DNA of 18,139 nucleotides from CBDTYW01 sp965364735 (GCA_965364735.1 CBDTYW010000046.1:1-18139); one strand, 5' to 3'; shown: positions 1 to 7,998, counted from the first letter of the stretch. The notes: a model not told the origin generated them from the letters alone. Program-made: numbers and translations.

Positions 1-2132
1 CGATGAACGACCCGAGCCAGTCCGTCAACACCATGAACCAGGCGTTCGCCGACGGCTTCTCCGCCGCCCTCGACCGCCTCGAGTCCGAGATCGACGACGT
101 CACCGGCGTCGTCGTCACCTCCGGGAAGTCCACCTTCTTCGCGGGCGGCGACCTCCGCCTGATCATCCAGGCGACGCCCGACGACGCGCAGTCCGTCTTC
201 GACGAGTCCCAGAAGCTCAAGGCGATGCTGCGTCGCCTCGAGTCCTGCGGCAAGCCCGTCGCGGCGGCGCTCAACGGCGCTGCGCTCGGTGGCGGCCTCG
301 AGATCGCGCTGGCCTGTCACCGTCGGTTCGCGACCGACGCGAAGGGCGCGAAGTTCGGCCTCCCCGAGGTCTCGCTCGGCCTGCTCCCCGGCGCTGGCGG
401 CGTCGTGCGGATCACCCGCATGCTGGGCGTGATGGACGGGATGCTCAATGTCCTGGGACAGGGCCAGCAGCACCCGGCCGTCACGGCGCTCGAGGTCGGC
501 ATCATCGACGAGATCGTCGCCGCCGATGACCTCGTCGCGACCGCGACCCAGTGGGTGCGCGACAACCCCGAGCACACCACGCAGCCGTGGCAGGCCCAGG
601 GCTTCCGCGTCCCCGGCGGCACCGTCAACGCGGGCGGCCTGAAGCAGATGCTCCCGGCGTTGCCGGCCAGCCTGCGCAAGCAGCTGAAGGGCACGAACAT
701 GCCCGCCCCGATCGCGATCCTCTCGGTTGCCGTCGAGGGGCTGAACACGGACCTGAACACCGCGTACACGATCGAGTCGCGCTACTTCGCGGAGCTGGCC
801 ACCGGACAGATCTCCAAGAACATGTCCAAGGCCTTCTTCTTCGATCTCCAGCACATCAACGGTGGCGGCTCGCGTCCTGACGGCCACGAAGCCTGGCGTC
901 CGACGAAGGTCGCCGTCCTCGGCGCCGGGATGATGGGAGCCGGCATCGCGTACGTGCTCGCGAAGTCCGGCGTCGAGGTCGTCCTCAAGGACGTCAGCAT
1001 CGAGAACGCGAACCGGGGCAAGGCGTACTCGGAGACGATCGTCGAGAAGGGCGTGTCGCGGGGCAAGACGACGCAGGAGAAGGGCGACGCGCTGCTCGCG
1101 CTGATCACCCCGACCGATGACTACGCGGACTGCGCGGGCGCGGACTGTGTCATCGAGGCCGTCTTCGAGTCCGTCGAGCTCAAGCACACCGTCTTCGGCG
1201 ACATCCAGAAGGTCGTCGCGCCGGACGCGCTGCTCTGCTCGAACACCTCGTCGCTGCCGATCACGCAGCTCGCCGAGGGCGTCGACCGCCCGGCGGACTT
1301 CGTCGGCCTGCACTTCTTCTCGCCGGTCGACAAGATGCCGCTGGTCGAGATCATCCGCGGCGAGAAGACCTCCGACGCCGCGCTCGCCAAGGCCTACGAC
1401 GTCGTGCAGGTCCTGCGCAAGACGCCGATCGTCGTCAACGACTCCCGCGGGTTCTTCACCTCGCGCGTCATCGGGACGTTCCTCAACGAGGCCCTCGAGA
1501 TGCTGCACGAGGGCGTGAGCCCCGTGACGATCGACCGCGCTGCGACGCTCGCCGGCTACCCCGTCGGGCCGCTCCAGCTGCTCGACGAGCTGACGTTGAC
1601 GCTGCCGCAGAAGCTCCGCAAGGAGTCGCAGGCTGCCGCCGAGGCCGCCGGTGAGGAGTGGGTCGTGACGCCCGCGCAGGTCATCGGTGACCGGATGGTC
1701 GACGAGTTCAACCGCCCCGGCAAGTTCGCCGGCGGCGCCTTCTACGACTACGACGAGAACGGCAAGCGCACCGGCCTGTGGCCCGGGCTGTTCGAGCACT
1801 TCGCCAAGGAAGGCGTTGACGTCTCGCTCGACGACGTGAAGGAGCGGATGCTCTTCGCCGAGGCGCTCGAGACCGTGAAGACGTTCGACGAGGGCGTCAT
1901 CACGTCCGTGCCGGACGCCAACATCGGGTCAATCTTCGGCATCGGCTTCCCGGCCTGGACCGGCGGCGTGGCGCAGTACATCGATCAGTACCCCGGCGGC
2001 GTGACGGGCTTCGTCGCCCGCGCCAAGGAGCTGGCTGACCGCTACGGCGACCGCTTCGACCCGCCGGCCTCCCTCAAGCAGAAGGCCGAGAACGGCGAGC
2101 TGTTCTCCGGCAACTGGCTCGCCGAGCTCTGA
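1..2132 (+). CDS. Fatty-acid oxidation complex alpha subunit (enoyl-CoA hydratase / 3-hydroxyacyl-CoA dehydrogenase), 5' end missing
   Basis: This bifunctional beta-oxidation enzyme hydrates trans-2-enoyl-CoA and then oxidises the 3-hydroxyacyl-CoA with NAD+ in the cytosol. The reading frame is already open at base 3. The first Met lies in the stretch NDPSQSVNTMN, which in FadB/FadJ-like proteins is preceded by about 15-25 residues, so the true start is almost certainly upstream of the window. Counting from that Met, the crotonase domain has both catalytic glutamates, Glu100 in GGGLE and Glu122 in LPE, followed by the GLLPGAGG turn. The dehydrogenase half starts near residue 300 with the NAD-binding motif VLGAGMMGAG and carries the catalytic His in GLHFFSPVDKMPLVEI. 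The C-terminal dehydrogenase repeats are complete, and 709 residues are visible. The thiolase partner usually adjacent to such genes is not in the window. Known of the family: either FadB- or FadJ-like, and the two cannot be separated here. Confidence 0.95.
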   Translation, partial: MNDPSQSVNTMNQAFADGFSAALDRLESEIDDVTGVVVTSGKSTFFAGGDLRLIIQATPDDAQSVFDESQKLKAMLRRLESCGKPVAAALNGAALGGGLEIALACHRRFATDAKGAKFGLPEVSLGLLPGAGGVVRITRMLGVMDGMLNVLGQGQQHPAVTALEVGIIDEIVAADDLVATATQWVRDNPEHTTQPWQAQGFRVPGGTVNAGGLKQMLPALPASLRKQLKGTNMPAPIAILSVAVEGLNTDLNTAYTIESRYFAELATGQISKNMSKAFFFDLQHINGGGSRPDGHEAWRPTKVAVLGAGMMGAGIAYVLAKSGVEVVLKDVSIENANRGKAYSETIVEKGVSRGKTTQEKGDALLALITPTDDYADCAGADCVIEAVFESVELKHTVFGDIQKVVAPDALLCSNTSSLPITQLAEGVDRPADFVGLHFFSPVDKMPLVEIIRGEKTSDAALAKAYDVVQVLRKTPIVVNDSRGFFTSRVIGTFLNEALEMLHEGVSPVTIDRAATLAGYPVGPLQLLDELTLTLPQKLRKESQAAAEAAGEEWVVTPAQVIGDRMVDEFNRPGKFAGGAFYDYDENGKRTGLWPGLFEHFAKEGVDVSLDDVKERMLFAEALETVKTFDEGVITSVPDANIGSIFGIGFPAWTGGVAQYIDQYPGGVTGFVARAKELADRYGDRFDPPASLKQKAENGELFSGNWLAEL

Positions 2133-2152
2133 TGGCCCCCGCACACCCGACT

Positions 2153-2177
2153 GACGCCGGCCCTCGTGGCCGGCGTC
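2153..2177 (+). terminator. Perfect 10-bp stem-loop after the beta-oxidation gene
   Basis: The inverted repeat GACGCCGGCC / GGCCGGCGTC has a five-base loop and starts 20 bases after the stop codon at 2132. It has no T tract behind it, as is common for hairpins in GC-rich actinobacteria, so termination is inferred from position and stem strength only. Confidence 0.55.
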
Positions 2178-2208
2178 CGCCGTTGGGTGGGAGTCAGAAC
2201 ACGACGAA

Positions 2209-2235
2209 TGGCCCGGCAGCGGTGCGGCCGGGCTG
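2209..2235 (-). terminator. Stem-loop after the HNH endonuclease gene
   Basis: GCCCGGC (2211-2217) pairs with GCCGGGC (2227-2233), and G-U pairs extend the stem to about 9 bp. It lies 8-35 bases beyond the minus-strand stop at 2244, so it is placed to end that transcript. There is no run of T, and termination is inferred. Confidence 0.4.
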
Positions 2236-2243
2236 TTGGGGCG

Positions 2244-3530
2244 TCAGGTTCGTGGCGGGGCAGCGGTGGCGCCGATCCATGCGCCGTCGGGGCGACGCAC
2301 GACCAGTCCGCCCTTGGCGGTGAGCGTCAGGTCGAGGGCCAAGTCATGGACGCGGGTGTGGTGGTGTCGACAGAGCAGCAGCAGGTTCGACAGGTCGGTG
2401 GCGCCGCCGTCGGCCCAGTGCTGGACGTGGTGGACGTCGGTCCACTGGTGGCGCGTCGTGCAGCCGGGGTAGCGGCAGTGGCGGTCGCGGAGCACGAGCG
2501 CGCGGCGCTGTGAGCCGGACGGCAGGCGTCGGGCCCGTCCGAGGTCGAGGACCGTCCCGTCGGTGTCGAGCACCGCGGGGATGATCCGTGCGTCGCAGGC
2601 GAAGCGGCGGATGACGTCGGCCGGCAGCAGCGCGCCGTGGTGGTCGAGCACCTCGCCGGGGCCGAGCGCGGCCGTGAGCCGGTCGAGGTCGATGTTGATC
2701 GTGATCTCGGCCGGTGCCGCGGAGACCGTTGTGGTCGCTGCCGGGGCGGTCCGTGTCCGGCGTGCTGCGTCGGTGAGCGCGTCGGCGCGGCGCTGCGAGG
2801 CGGTCCGCTCGTCGCCGGCATCGACCGGGGTCGCGTCGAGCAGCAGCTGCCGGACGGCGATCGCGGACTCGACGTCGAGGTCGGCGGTCAGGTGGATACC
2901 GCCGTCGATGCGGTCCTGGAGGTGGACGCTGCGCAGCGCTCGGTCGAGCGCGGCGTCCTGCGCGAGCTGGTCGGGGTCGTTCGCTGCGGCCCAGCGCCAG
3001 ACCCAGCCGGAGACCTCAGCTTCCCAGCCCAGCGCCCGCGACGTAGCGACCTGGCGGTCGAGCTCGGCGTGGTCGGCCTTGGGGGTGCGGTTCGCGACGC
3101 GGGCGGCGGCGACCGCGGCGGTCATCCCGAGCCGTCCGGCACGGACCGCGGCGATCGTGTCGTGCAGGTCGGAACAATGGCGGGCGACCGCCACGAGACC
3201 GCCAGCCGCGACCTTGGCACGCGCGGTTCGGTGAGCGACCCAGTCCCGGGTCGCCTTGGCGCCGTCCCGGCCCGGCAGCCCGCGCGCCTCGGCTCGCGCA
3301 ACGAGGTCAGCAAGGTGCAGCTCGAGGCGGTCCGACACCTTGGCTGCCTGCGTGAGCTCATCTGTGAGCCCGTCGGCCCGTTCGGTGATCGCGACGAGCA
3401 GCAGGTCGAGCGCCTCACCGACCCGGTCGGGCTCGGCGGGGCCGTGTGCCTCGGGCGCGGCAGGCATCCCGACGCCGACACCGGACAGGCTGCCGGCCTG
3501 TGCGGGGTGGTGGTGGTCGGAGTGCTTCAT
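2244..3530 (-). CDS. DUF222 / HNH endonuclease domain protein (13E12 repeat family)
   Basis: The gene encodes 428 residues. The N-terminal two thirds (about 35-260) are a helical, Ala- and Arg-rich DUF222 region. The C-terminal end is a clear HNH nuclease domain: CRYPGC (Cys352, Cys357), DVHHVQHW (His367, His368, His371), NLLLLC (Cys387) and HHHTRVH (His389-391, His395). The cysteines probably bind structural zinc, and the first His pair holds the catalytic residue. I chose the ATG at 3530 because homology-like sequence begins soon after it; GAGG lies only 2-3 bases upstream, so the site is weak. The frame stays open far upstream only because it runs antisense to the next gene. Such genes are multi-copy in many actinobacteria and were first seen as M. 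tuberculosis REP13E12 elements. The target and biological role are unknown, and no integrase or repeats flank this copy. Confidence 0.88.
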   Translation of the reverse strand: MKHSDHHHPAQAGSLSGVGVGMPAAPEAHGPAEPDRVGEALDLLLVAITERADGLTDELTQAAKVSDRLELHLADLVARAEARGLPGRDGAKATRDWVAHRTARAKVAAGGLVAVARHCSDLHDTIAAVRAGRLGMTAAVAAARVANRTPKADHAELDRQVATSRALGWEAEVSGWVWRWAAANDPDQLAQDAALDRALRSVHLQDRIDGGIHLTADLDVESAIAVRQLLLDATPVDAGDERTASQRRADALTDAARRTRTAPAATTTVSAAPAEITINIDLDRLTAALGPGEVLDHHGALLPADVIRRFACDARIIPAVLDTDGTVLDLGRARRLPSGSQRRALVLRDRHCRYPGCTTRHQWTDVHHVQHWADGGATDLSNLLLLCRHHHTRVHDLALDLTLTAKGGLVVRRPDGAWIGATAAPPRT

Positions 3531-3550
3531 GACCTCATCGAAGCAGAGGG

Positions 3551-3578
3551 GTGTGACACGCGAGGTCGTGTTCACACG
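3551..3578. promoter_or_regulatory. Pair of GTGT-ACAC dyads upstream of the HNH gene
   Basis: GTGT-G-ACAC at 3551-3559 and CGTGT-TC-ACACG at 3567-3578 are two short dyads of the same half-site, with starts 16-17 bases apart. They lie 21-48 bases before the minus-strand start at 3530, inside the divergent spacer. The spacing would put both on the same face of the helix only roughly. An operator role is inferred. Confidence 0.3.
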
Positions 3579-3683
3579 TTCTCCACAGCGTTGTCGCGCG
3601 TTGGCCGCTCCGGCTCGAGGTGAAGTGTGCGATCCGTCGCAGTGCGTCATGGCCGACGGGCTGTTCCTGAACCGCGGTCGCTC

Positions 3684-3689
3684 TACGCT
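3684..3689 (+). promoter_or_regulatory. Putative -10 hexamer TACGCT for the transglycosylase gene
   Basis: TACGCT fits the TANNNT form of actinobacterial -10 boxes and lies 24 bases before the ATG at 3714. The ten bases TACGCTCACG recur before proS at 11024. No convincing -35 box is present. Confidence 0.4.
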
Positions 3690-3713
3690 CACGGCTCGAC
3701 CTCGAGAGCGGTG

Positions 3714-4721
3714 ATGATGCGGCGCACGGTGAGCCTGCTGCTGGCGGGCGTGATGTTGGCTGGTTGCGCCGGTGCGGAGCCATCGGGCACTGCGACCGAA
3801 CTCCGGACGCCTGCGAAGACGGCCGCGGGCGCGCCGAACGCGGAGGCTTCCGTCACCGCGACGCCGACGGAACCGGTGCCCGCGACGCCCGAGCCGCCGG
3901 TCGAGGTGGTCGAGGTCGTGCTCGGGGGTCCGTGGCCCGGTGTGCGCGAGACCATCGAGGTCGACGCCAGGCAGCTGGCCAAGCAGATCTTTGCGATCGA
4001 GACGGCGCTGCGCGACCCGGCGACGGAGGCCGGTCCGTTCGAGCGCGCGGCCCAGCAGCAGCAGTTCGCCTACCGCCGCCTCGCCGACGACCCGACGCTG
4101 TGGGGCGAGGTCGCGCCGCTCATCGACGAGGCCTTCCGCCACGATGCCCAGCTGCAGGTGTCGGCGCGGCTCCAGTTCAACGGGATGCACACGCGACCGA
4201 TCGAGACGCTGCCGGCGTGGTCGATCGAGGATCCCACACCAGCCGACGACCTGCTGCAGCACACCATGGATGCCGCCGCGAACTCGGACGTGCCCTGGCA
4301 GTACCTCGCCGCGGTGAACCTCGTCGAGACCGGCATGGGCAGGATCCGGGGGCTCTCCACCGCCGGGGCACAGGGGCCGATGCAGTTCCTCCCGACGACG
4401 TGGCCGGGGTTCTCCGAGCCGGGCGAGGACATCGAGGACCCGCGCGATGCCCTGTTCGCCGCAGGTCGGTTCCTGCGCAGTCACGGCATGGCTGAGGGCC
4501 GGATCTCCGCATCGCTGTTCCGCTACAACAACTCCAACCGGTACGTCCGCGCGGTCGAGGCCTACGCCGAGCTCATGCTCAGCCACCCCCGTGCCTACGA
4601 GGCGTTCCACGCGTGGCAGATCGCGTACCGGACGAACACGGAGCACGGCGACCTCGTGCTGCCGGTCGGCTACCTCGAGCCGGAGCGCATCGCGATCGCC
4701 GATTGGCTCGGCAAGGGATGA
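3714..4721 (+). CDS. Lytic murein transglycosylase lipoprotein (SLT/MltB-like)
   Basis: The protein is predicted to be an exported, membrane-anchored peptidoglycan lytic transglycosylase that cleaves the MurNAc-GlcNAc bond. From the ATG at 3714 the product has 335 residues. It opens with MMRRT, a hydrophobic stretch and a lipobox LAGC, giving a lipidated Cys18. A Pro/Thr-rich linker follows to about residue 65. The catalytic domain (about 190-330) carries NLVETGMGR with the likely acid Glu205, then GAQGPMQFLPTTW and FRYNNSNRYVRAV, all typical of the fold. An in-frame ATG at 3627 would add 29 residues and bury the signal sequence, so I rejected it. GAGAG lies just upstream of 3714. The 3' end overlaps the convergent DUF998 gene by 52 bp. 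The family assignment is firm, but the substrate and role in wall growth or division are not known. Confidence 0.88.
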   Translation: MMRRTVSLLLAGVMLAGCAGAEPSGTATELRTPAKTAAGAPNAEASVTATPTEPVPATPEPPVEVVEVVLGGPWPGVRETIEVDARQLAKQIFAIETALRDPATEAGPFERAAQQQQFAYRRLADDPTLWGEVAPLIDEAFRHDAQLQVSARLQFNGMHTRPIETLPAWSIEDPTPADDLLQHTMDAAANSDVPWQYLAAVNLVETGMGRIRGLSTAGAQGPMQFLPTTWPGFSEPGEDIEDPRDALFAAGRFLRSHGMAEGRISASLFRYNNSNRYVRAVEAYAELMLSHPRAYEAFHAWQIAYRTNTEHGDLVLPVGYLEPERIAIADWLGKG

Positions 4722-5326
4722 GCCGCTGTCGTGGGGGTCGGGCGCAGCACCTCGCGGAGATACCAGAGCCCGGCCATCAGGAACATCGCACGTTGGGCCA
4801 GCCCGGCATGCGACGGGACCTGGAAGATCAGCACGGACAGCCAGGTCGCGAGGAACGCCGCGGCGCCGGAGATCGCCGCCGATCGCCGATCGCCGAGCCG
4901 CAGCTCGGCGCCAGCAGCCAGCATCATGGCAAGCACGAACGCGAACCCCATGACCGTGGCAGCGACGGAATGCAGGAAGTCCTCGACGTCATCGGTCGGG
5001 ACCGCCGGATCCCAGTGCGAAGCCGACCAGACGGCAACGAGGACGAAGCACGCGCCGAACGTCACATGGGCAGCGGTCGTGACGCGACCCCATGCCGTTG
5101 ACCGCGCCCTGACCACTGCCCCGACGCCAAGGCCGCTGAGGAGGAAGGCCGTGCGGGTGGCCCATGCACCGTCGGCCCCCTGCGCTCCAGCCTGGCTCGT
5201 GCTGTGCTCCACCCAGCGGTAGCTGTCGTCGAGCAGCGACGGTGCCAGCGCGTGGAGCAACGCGGCCCCCGCGAGCGCAGCGATACCCACGGCGGGCCAC
5301 CTTCGTTCCCGATGTGCCGTGGCCAT
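4670..5326 (-). CDS. DUF998-like integral membrane protein
   Basis: The product is a 218-residue protein with six predicted membrane spans at about 11-31, 57-73, 84-102, 117-138, 150-170 and 176-194. The short motifs fit DUF998: HSTSQAGAQGADGAW between spans 1 and 2, EDFLHSVAA before span 4, and GLAQRAMFLMAGLW at span 6. The family has no established function. I chose the ATG at 5326 because it begins just before the first span; upstream residues are Arg-rich and look like non-coding translation. No strong ribosome binding site precedes it. The last 52 bp overlap the 3' end of the convergent transglycosylase gene, so the two mRNAs would be complementary there. It is divergent from the FAD oxidase gene across 142 bp that contains two dyads. 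Confidence 0.7.
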   Translation of the reverse strand: MATAHRERRWPAVGIAALAGAALLHALAPSLLDDSYRWVEHSTSQAGAQGADGAWATRTAFLLSGLGVGAVVRARSTAWGRVTTAAHVTFGACFVLVAVWSASHWDPAVPTDDVEDFLHSVAATVMGFAFVLAMMLAAGAELRLGDRRSAAISGAAAFLATWLSVLIFQVPSHAGLAQRAMFLMAGLWYLREVLRPTPTTAAHPLPSQSAIAMRSGSR

Positions 5327-5350
5327 GGCGGAGTCCAAGCGTCGACGCCA

Positions 5351-5394
5351 TCGTGGCGCCTGCGCACCACGACGGTCAGGGAAGAAGGTCCCTG
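5351..5394. promoter_or_regulatory. Two dyads in the divergent DUF998 / FAD-oxidase spacer
   Basis: TCGTGG (5351-5356) faces CCACGA (5367-5372) across ten bases. CAGGGA (5377-5382) faces TCCCTG (5389-5394) across six bases. Both have perfect 6-bp arms and lie between two divergent starts, where operators are usual. No regulator can be named. Confidence 0.3.
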
Positions 5395-5430
5395 CTCCGC
5401 GGGCCGATCGCCCCGGGCGCTCGACAGCCC

Positions 5431-5436
5431 TACGAT
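5431..5436 (+). promoter_or_regulatory. Putative -10 hexamer TACGAT for the FAD oxidase gene
   Basis: TACGAT has the TANNNT form and lies 32 bases before the GTG start at 5469, leaving a short leader that contains GGAG at 5458-5461. No clear -35 box is seen. Confidence 0.4.
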
Positions 5437-5468
5437 CATTCAGGCCAACGCGGGAACGGAGCACGTGA

Positions 5469-6761
5469 GTGGGCAGCAGCTGGACGAACTGGACCGGAGA
5501 TCAGACGTGTGCGCCTGCGCGGATCGCGCATCCCGCGGATGCGCGAGCGGTGGCGGAGGAGATCGTGCGTGCGCGCGAGGCCGGACAGACGGTCAAGGTC
5601 GTCGGTGCCGGCCACTCGTTCACCGCGACGGCGTTGACCGACGGCGTCATGATGGACGTGTCGAAGCTGCAGGGGGTCATCGAGGCCGACCGGGCGTCCG
5701 GGCTCGTCAAGGTCGGTGCGGGTTCGTTTCTCTACGACCTCAACCAGGACCTGTACGACCTCGGGCTCGCCATGCCGAACCTCGGCGACATCGACCATCA
5801 GACGATCGCCGGGGCCATCTCCACGGCCACCCACGGCACGGGAATCGGGTTGCAGAACATCTCGGCGGCGATCGTCGGGGTGGAGATCGTCGACGGTGAG
5901 GGCGTGCTGCGCGAGATCACGACCGACGGTGACGACCTGCGGGCCGCCCGCGTCAACGTGGGCGCGCTCGGGGCGTTGACCTCGCTGACCCTGCAGACGG
6001 TCCCGGCCTTCAAGCTGCATCGGCAGGACGTGCCGATGCCACTGGACGAGGTGCTCGACGGCCTCGCCACCCAGCTGGCCGCCAACGACCACTTCGAGTT
6101 CTTCGTCTTCCCGTACACGTCCACCGCGCTGACGGTGCTGCGCAACCGGACCGACGGGCCGACGAACCCGCGCAGCGCGTTCGACGAGAAGTTCAACGAG
6201 GACTTCATCCAGAACACGCTCGGCGACCTCTTGCTGAAGCTCGCCCGCAAGCAGCCGAAGATCATCCCCACGGTCGCGAAGATGGCCACGAGGCTGCTCA
6301 GCGAAGGCGAATACACCGACTGGAGCCACAAGGTCTTCGCGTCGAGCCGTGACATCCGGTTCACCGAGATGGAGTACGCGGTGCCGCTCGAGCACGGCCC
6401 GGCGTTCTGCCGGCGAGTGCTCGCGCTGATCGAGGAGCAGAACCTGCCGATCGCCATGCCGATCGAGTGCCGCATGGTGGCCGGCGACGACGCGCTGCTG
6501 AGCCCGGTGCACGGGCGCGACAGCTTCTACCTCGCCGTGCACATGTACACCGGGATGGACTGGCGTCCGTACTTCCGGGCCGTCGAAGCCATCGCTGGCG
6601 AGTACGACGGCCGACCCCACTGGGGCAAGCGCCACGAGCTCGACGCAGCGACGCTTCGCGAGCGCTACCCACGCTTCGACGACTTCCTGGCCATCCGCGA
6701 CGCCTTCGACCCTGACCGTCGCTTCGCCAACGACTACACCCGCAGCGTCTTCGGCGAGTGA
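5469..6761 (+). CDS. FAD-linked sugar-1,4-lactone oxidase (D-arabinono/L-gulono-lactone oxidase family)
   Basis: This 430-residue flavoenzyme of the VAO fold is expected to oxidise an aldonolactone or alditol. The N-terminus has the family signature WTNWTGDQTCAP. The FAD-binding domain follows (about 15-180), with VVGAGHSFT, where His49 is placed like the covalently flavinylated histidine of alditol oxidases, and ATHGTGIGLQN. The C-terminal substrate domain ends with PHWGKRHEL and the family-typical FDPDRRFANDY. The start is GTG at 5469, supported by GGAG seven bases upstream and by the signature beginning at residue 4. The gene faces a PLP-dependent aldolase with 13 bp between stops. Actinobacterial members include L-gulono-1,4-lactone dehydrogenase and xylitol/alditol oxidase. 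The substrate cannot be told from sequence, nor whether O2 or another acceptor is used. Confidence 0.88.
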   Translation: MGSSWTNWTGDQTCAPARIAHPADARAVAEEIVRAREAGQTVKVVGAGHSFTATALTDGVMMDVSKLQGVIEADRASGLVKVGAGSFLYDLNQDLYDLGLAMPNLGDIDHQTIAGAISTATHGTGIGLQNISAAIVGVEIVDGEGVLREITTDGDDLRAARVNVGALGALTSLTLQTVPAFKLHRQDVPMPLDEVLDGLATQLAANDHFEFFVFPYTSTALTVLRNRTDGPTNPRSAFDEKFNEDFIQNTLGDLLLKLARKQPKIIPTVAKMATRLLSEGEYTDWSHKVFASSRDIRFTEMEYAVPLEHGPAFCRRVLALIEEQNLPIAMPIECRMVAGDDALLSPVHGRDSFYLAVHMYTGMDWRPYFRAVEAIAGEYDGRPHWGKRHELDAATLRERYPRFDDFLAIRDAFDPDRRFANDYTRSVFGE

Positions 6762-6764
6762 CTC
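6756..6764. repeat. Palindrome GAGT-G-ACTC over the FAD-oxidase stop codon
   Basis: GAGTGACTC contains the TGA stop at 6759-6761. A second ACTCA at 6773-6777 holds the opposing stop. It is one of several convergent junctions with palindromic stops in this window. Confidence 0.5.
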
Positions 6765-6774
6765 AGAGGACGAC

Positions 6775-7998
6775 TCACAGGAACGTCTGGCCCTCACCGC
6801 GGTAGGTCGGGACCTCGTCGACGATCTCGTCGCCGCTGATCAGGTGGACGCTCGCGAAGCGTTCGCTGAGCTCGCCGGCCTTGCAGTGACGCAGGAACAC
6901 GGTGTCGCCGACGGCAAGGTCGTCCGCCGCATCGCCGAGCAGCGGGGTCTGGACCTCGCCGGCACCTTCGAGGCCGTCGAGCTTGAGACCGGCAGGCAGC
7001 CAGGGGATCGGGAGCCGGGTGGCGTCGCCGACGCCGGACGCGAGGTAGCCACCGCCGAGAGCCGTGGCGACACCGGGGCCGGGGCGACGCACGATCGGGA
7101 GCGCGAAGGACGCGGACGGGGTCAGGGTGAAGTGTCCGTAGTGGTCGAACAGGTGCGGGGCGAAGAAGCCGGAGCCTGCGGCGAGCTCGGTGACGGAGGG
7201 GTCGCCGCTCGTCATCTCGAGCGACCCGGTCCCGCCGCCGTTCACGAACCGCAGCTCCGTGACCTCACGGACCGCCGCGACGATCGAACCCCGTCGGGCG
7301 ATGAGCTCGGCGGAGGAGACCTTCTGCATGGCGCGGATCGCCGGGCCCATGACGTTGCGGACGAGCACGTTGCCACCGGGCTCGTCTCCGACGCCGGCGA
7401 TGTGTCCCTCGTAGCCCATGACCGCGACGAGCTCGATCCCGGGCCGATCGACGATGGCACGGGCGAGCACGACCGCGTCCTCGACGGAGTGGACCGGGGA
7501 GCGCTTCGGGCCGATCTTGACGTTGCCGCCGACGGCGTGCAGGCCGGCGTCGATGTCGATGCAGACCTCGACCGGGCCGTCGCGGCCGTCGAGCGCGTGC
7601 GTGATCAGGTCAAGGTGGGCCACGTCGTCGACCATGATGACGGGCGTGGTCGCGCCGTCAGCCGCGAGGTCAGCGAGCGCCCGCAGCGCGCCGCGGTCCG
7701 CCGTCGGGTAGCCGACGAGAAGGTCGGTCCAGCCGAGCGAAGCGAGCCACAGGGCCTCCGGGAGCGTGAAGCAGAGCAACCCCTGGAACCGCGCGTCGCG
7801 TGCAGCGATCTGGTCCAGCACCGACCTGACCCGCAGCGACTTCGACGCCACGCGGATCGGCTTGTCACCACCAGCACGTCGGAGCAGGTCGTCGGCGTTG
7901 CGCCACATCGCGTCGACGTCCACGACGGCGAACGGGGCGTCGAGCCCGGCGGTGGCGGCGCGAAGACGGGCCAGCCGGGTGTCGTCGGCGTTGCTCAC
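6775..7998 (-). CDS. PLP-dependent amino acid deaminase/aldolase (alanine-racemase-fold, D-threonine aldolase-like)
   Basis: This 407-residue protein combines an alanine-racemase-type TIM barrel (about 20-260) with a C-terminal domain like that of D-threonine aldolase and D-serine dehydratase. PLP should bind Lys53 in RVASKSLRV. Other visible family stretches are VCIDIDAGLHAVGG, VMGYEGHIAG and FVNGGGTGS. The C-terminal FLRHCKAGELSERF offers His371 and Cys372, near where related metal-dependent enzymes bind a divalent ion. The start is GTG at 7998, with GAGGAG five bases upstream. The likely reaction is aldol cleavage or deamination of a D-3-hydroxy amino acid, but the substrate is unknown. 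It converges on the FAD-linked oxidase with 13 bp between stops and is divergent from the yedI-like gene. From memory this aldolase family often lies beside such oxidases in actinobacteria; I could not check that here. Confidence 0.85.
   Translation of the reverse strand: MSNADDTRLARLRAATAGLDAPFAVVDVDAMWRNADDLLRRAGGDKPIRVASKSLRVRSVLDQIAARDARFQGLLCFTLPEALWLASLGWTDLLVGYPTADRGALRALADLAADGATTPVIMVDDVAHLDLITHALDGRDGPVEVCIDIDAGLHAVGGNVKIGPKRSPVHSVEDAVVLARAIVDRPGIELVAVMGYEGHIAGVGDEPGGNVLVRNVMGPAIRAMQKVSSAELIARRGSIVAAVREVTELRFVNGGGTGSLEMTSGDPSVTELAAGSGFFAPHLFDHYGHFTLTPSASFALPIVRRPGPGVATALGGGYLASGVGDATRLPIPWLPAGLKLDGLEGAGEVQTPLLGDAADDLAVGDTVFLRHCKAGELSERFASVHLISGDEIVDEVPTYRGEGQTFL

Noticed and set aside
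2244..3530. HNH gene as part of an active mobile element
   Set aside because: No integrase, terminal repeats, target duplication or intron-like features flank it; DUF222/HNH genes are often stable chromosomal paralogues.
3570..3581. GTTCACACGTTC, resembling an SOS (LexA) box
   Set aside because: The half-sites are in direct orientation; the actinobacterial SOS box needs GAAC-N4-GTTC inverted.
3531..4646. Long open minus-strand frame continuing upstream of the HNH gene, antisense to the transglycosylase
   Set aside because: The plus-strand frame has a lipobox and catalytic motifs, while the antisense translation is Arg/His-rich low-complexity sequence. Open antisense frames are usual in GC-rich DNA.
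4891..4910. 8-bp hairpin CGCCGAGC / GCTCGGCG with nearby GATCGCC repeats at 4871, 4881 and 4888
   Set aside because: Lies fully inside the DUF998 coding region and is explained by GC-rich codon use for Gly-Asp-Arg-Arg and Leu-Arg-Leu.
5436..6797. 453-codon minus-strand frame opposite the FAD oxidase
   Set aside because: No recognisable motif; the plus-strand frame has clear family signatures throughout.
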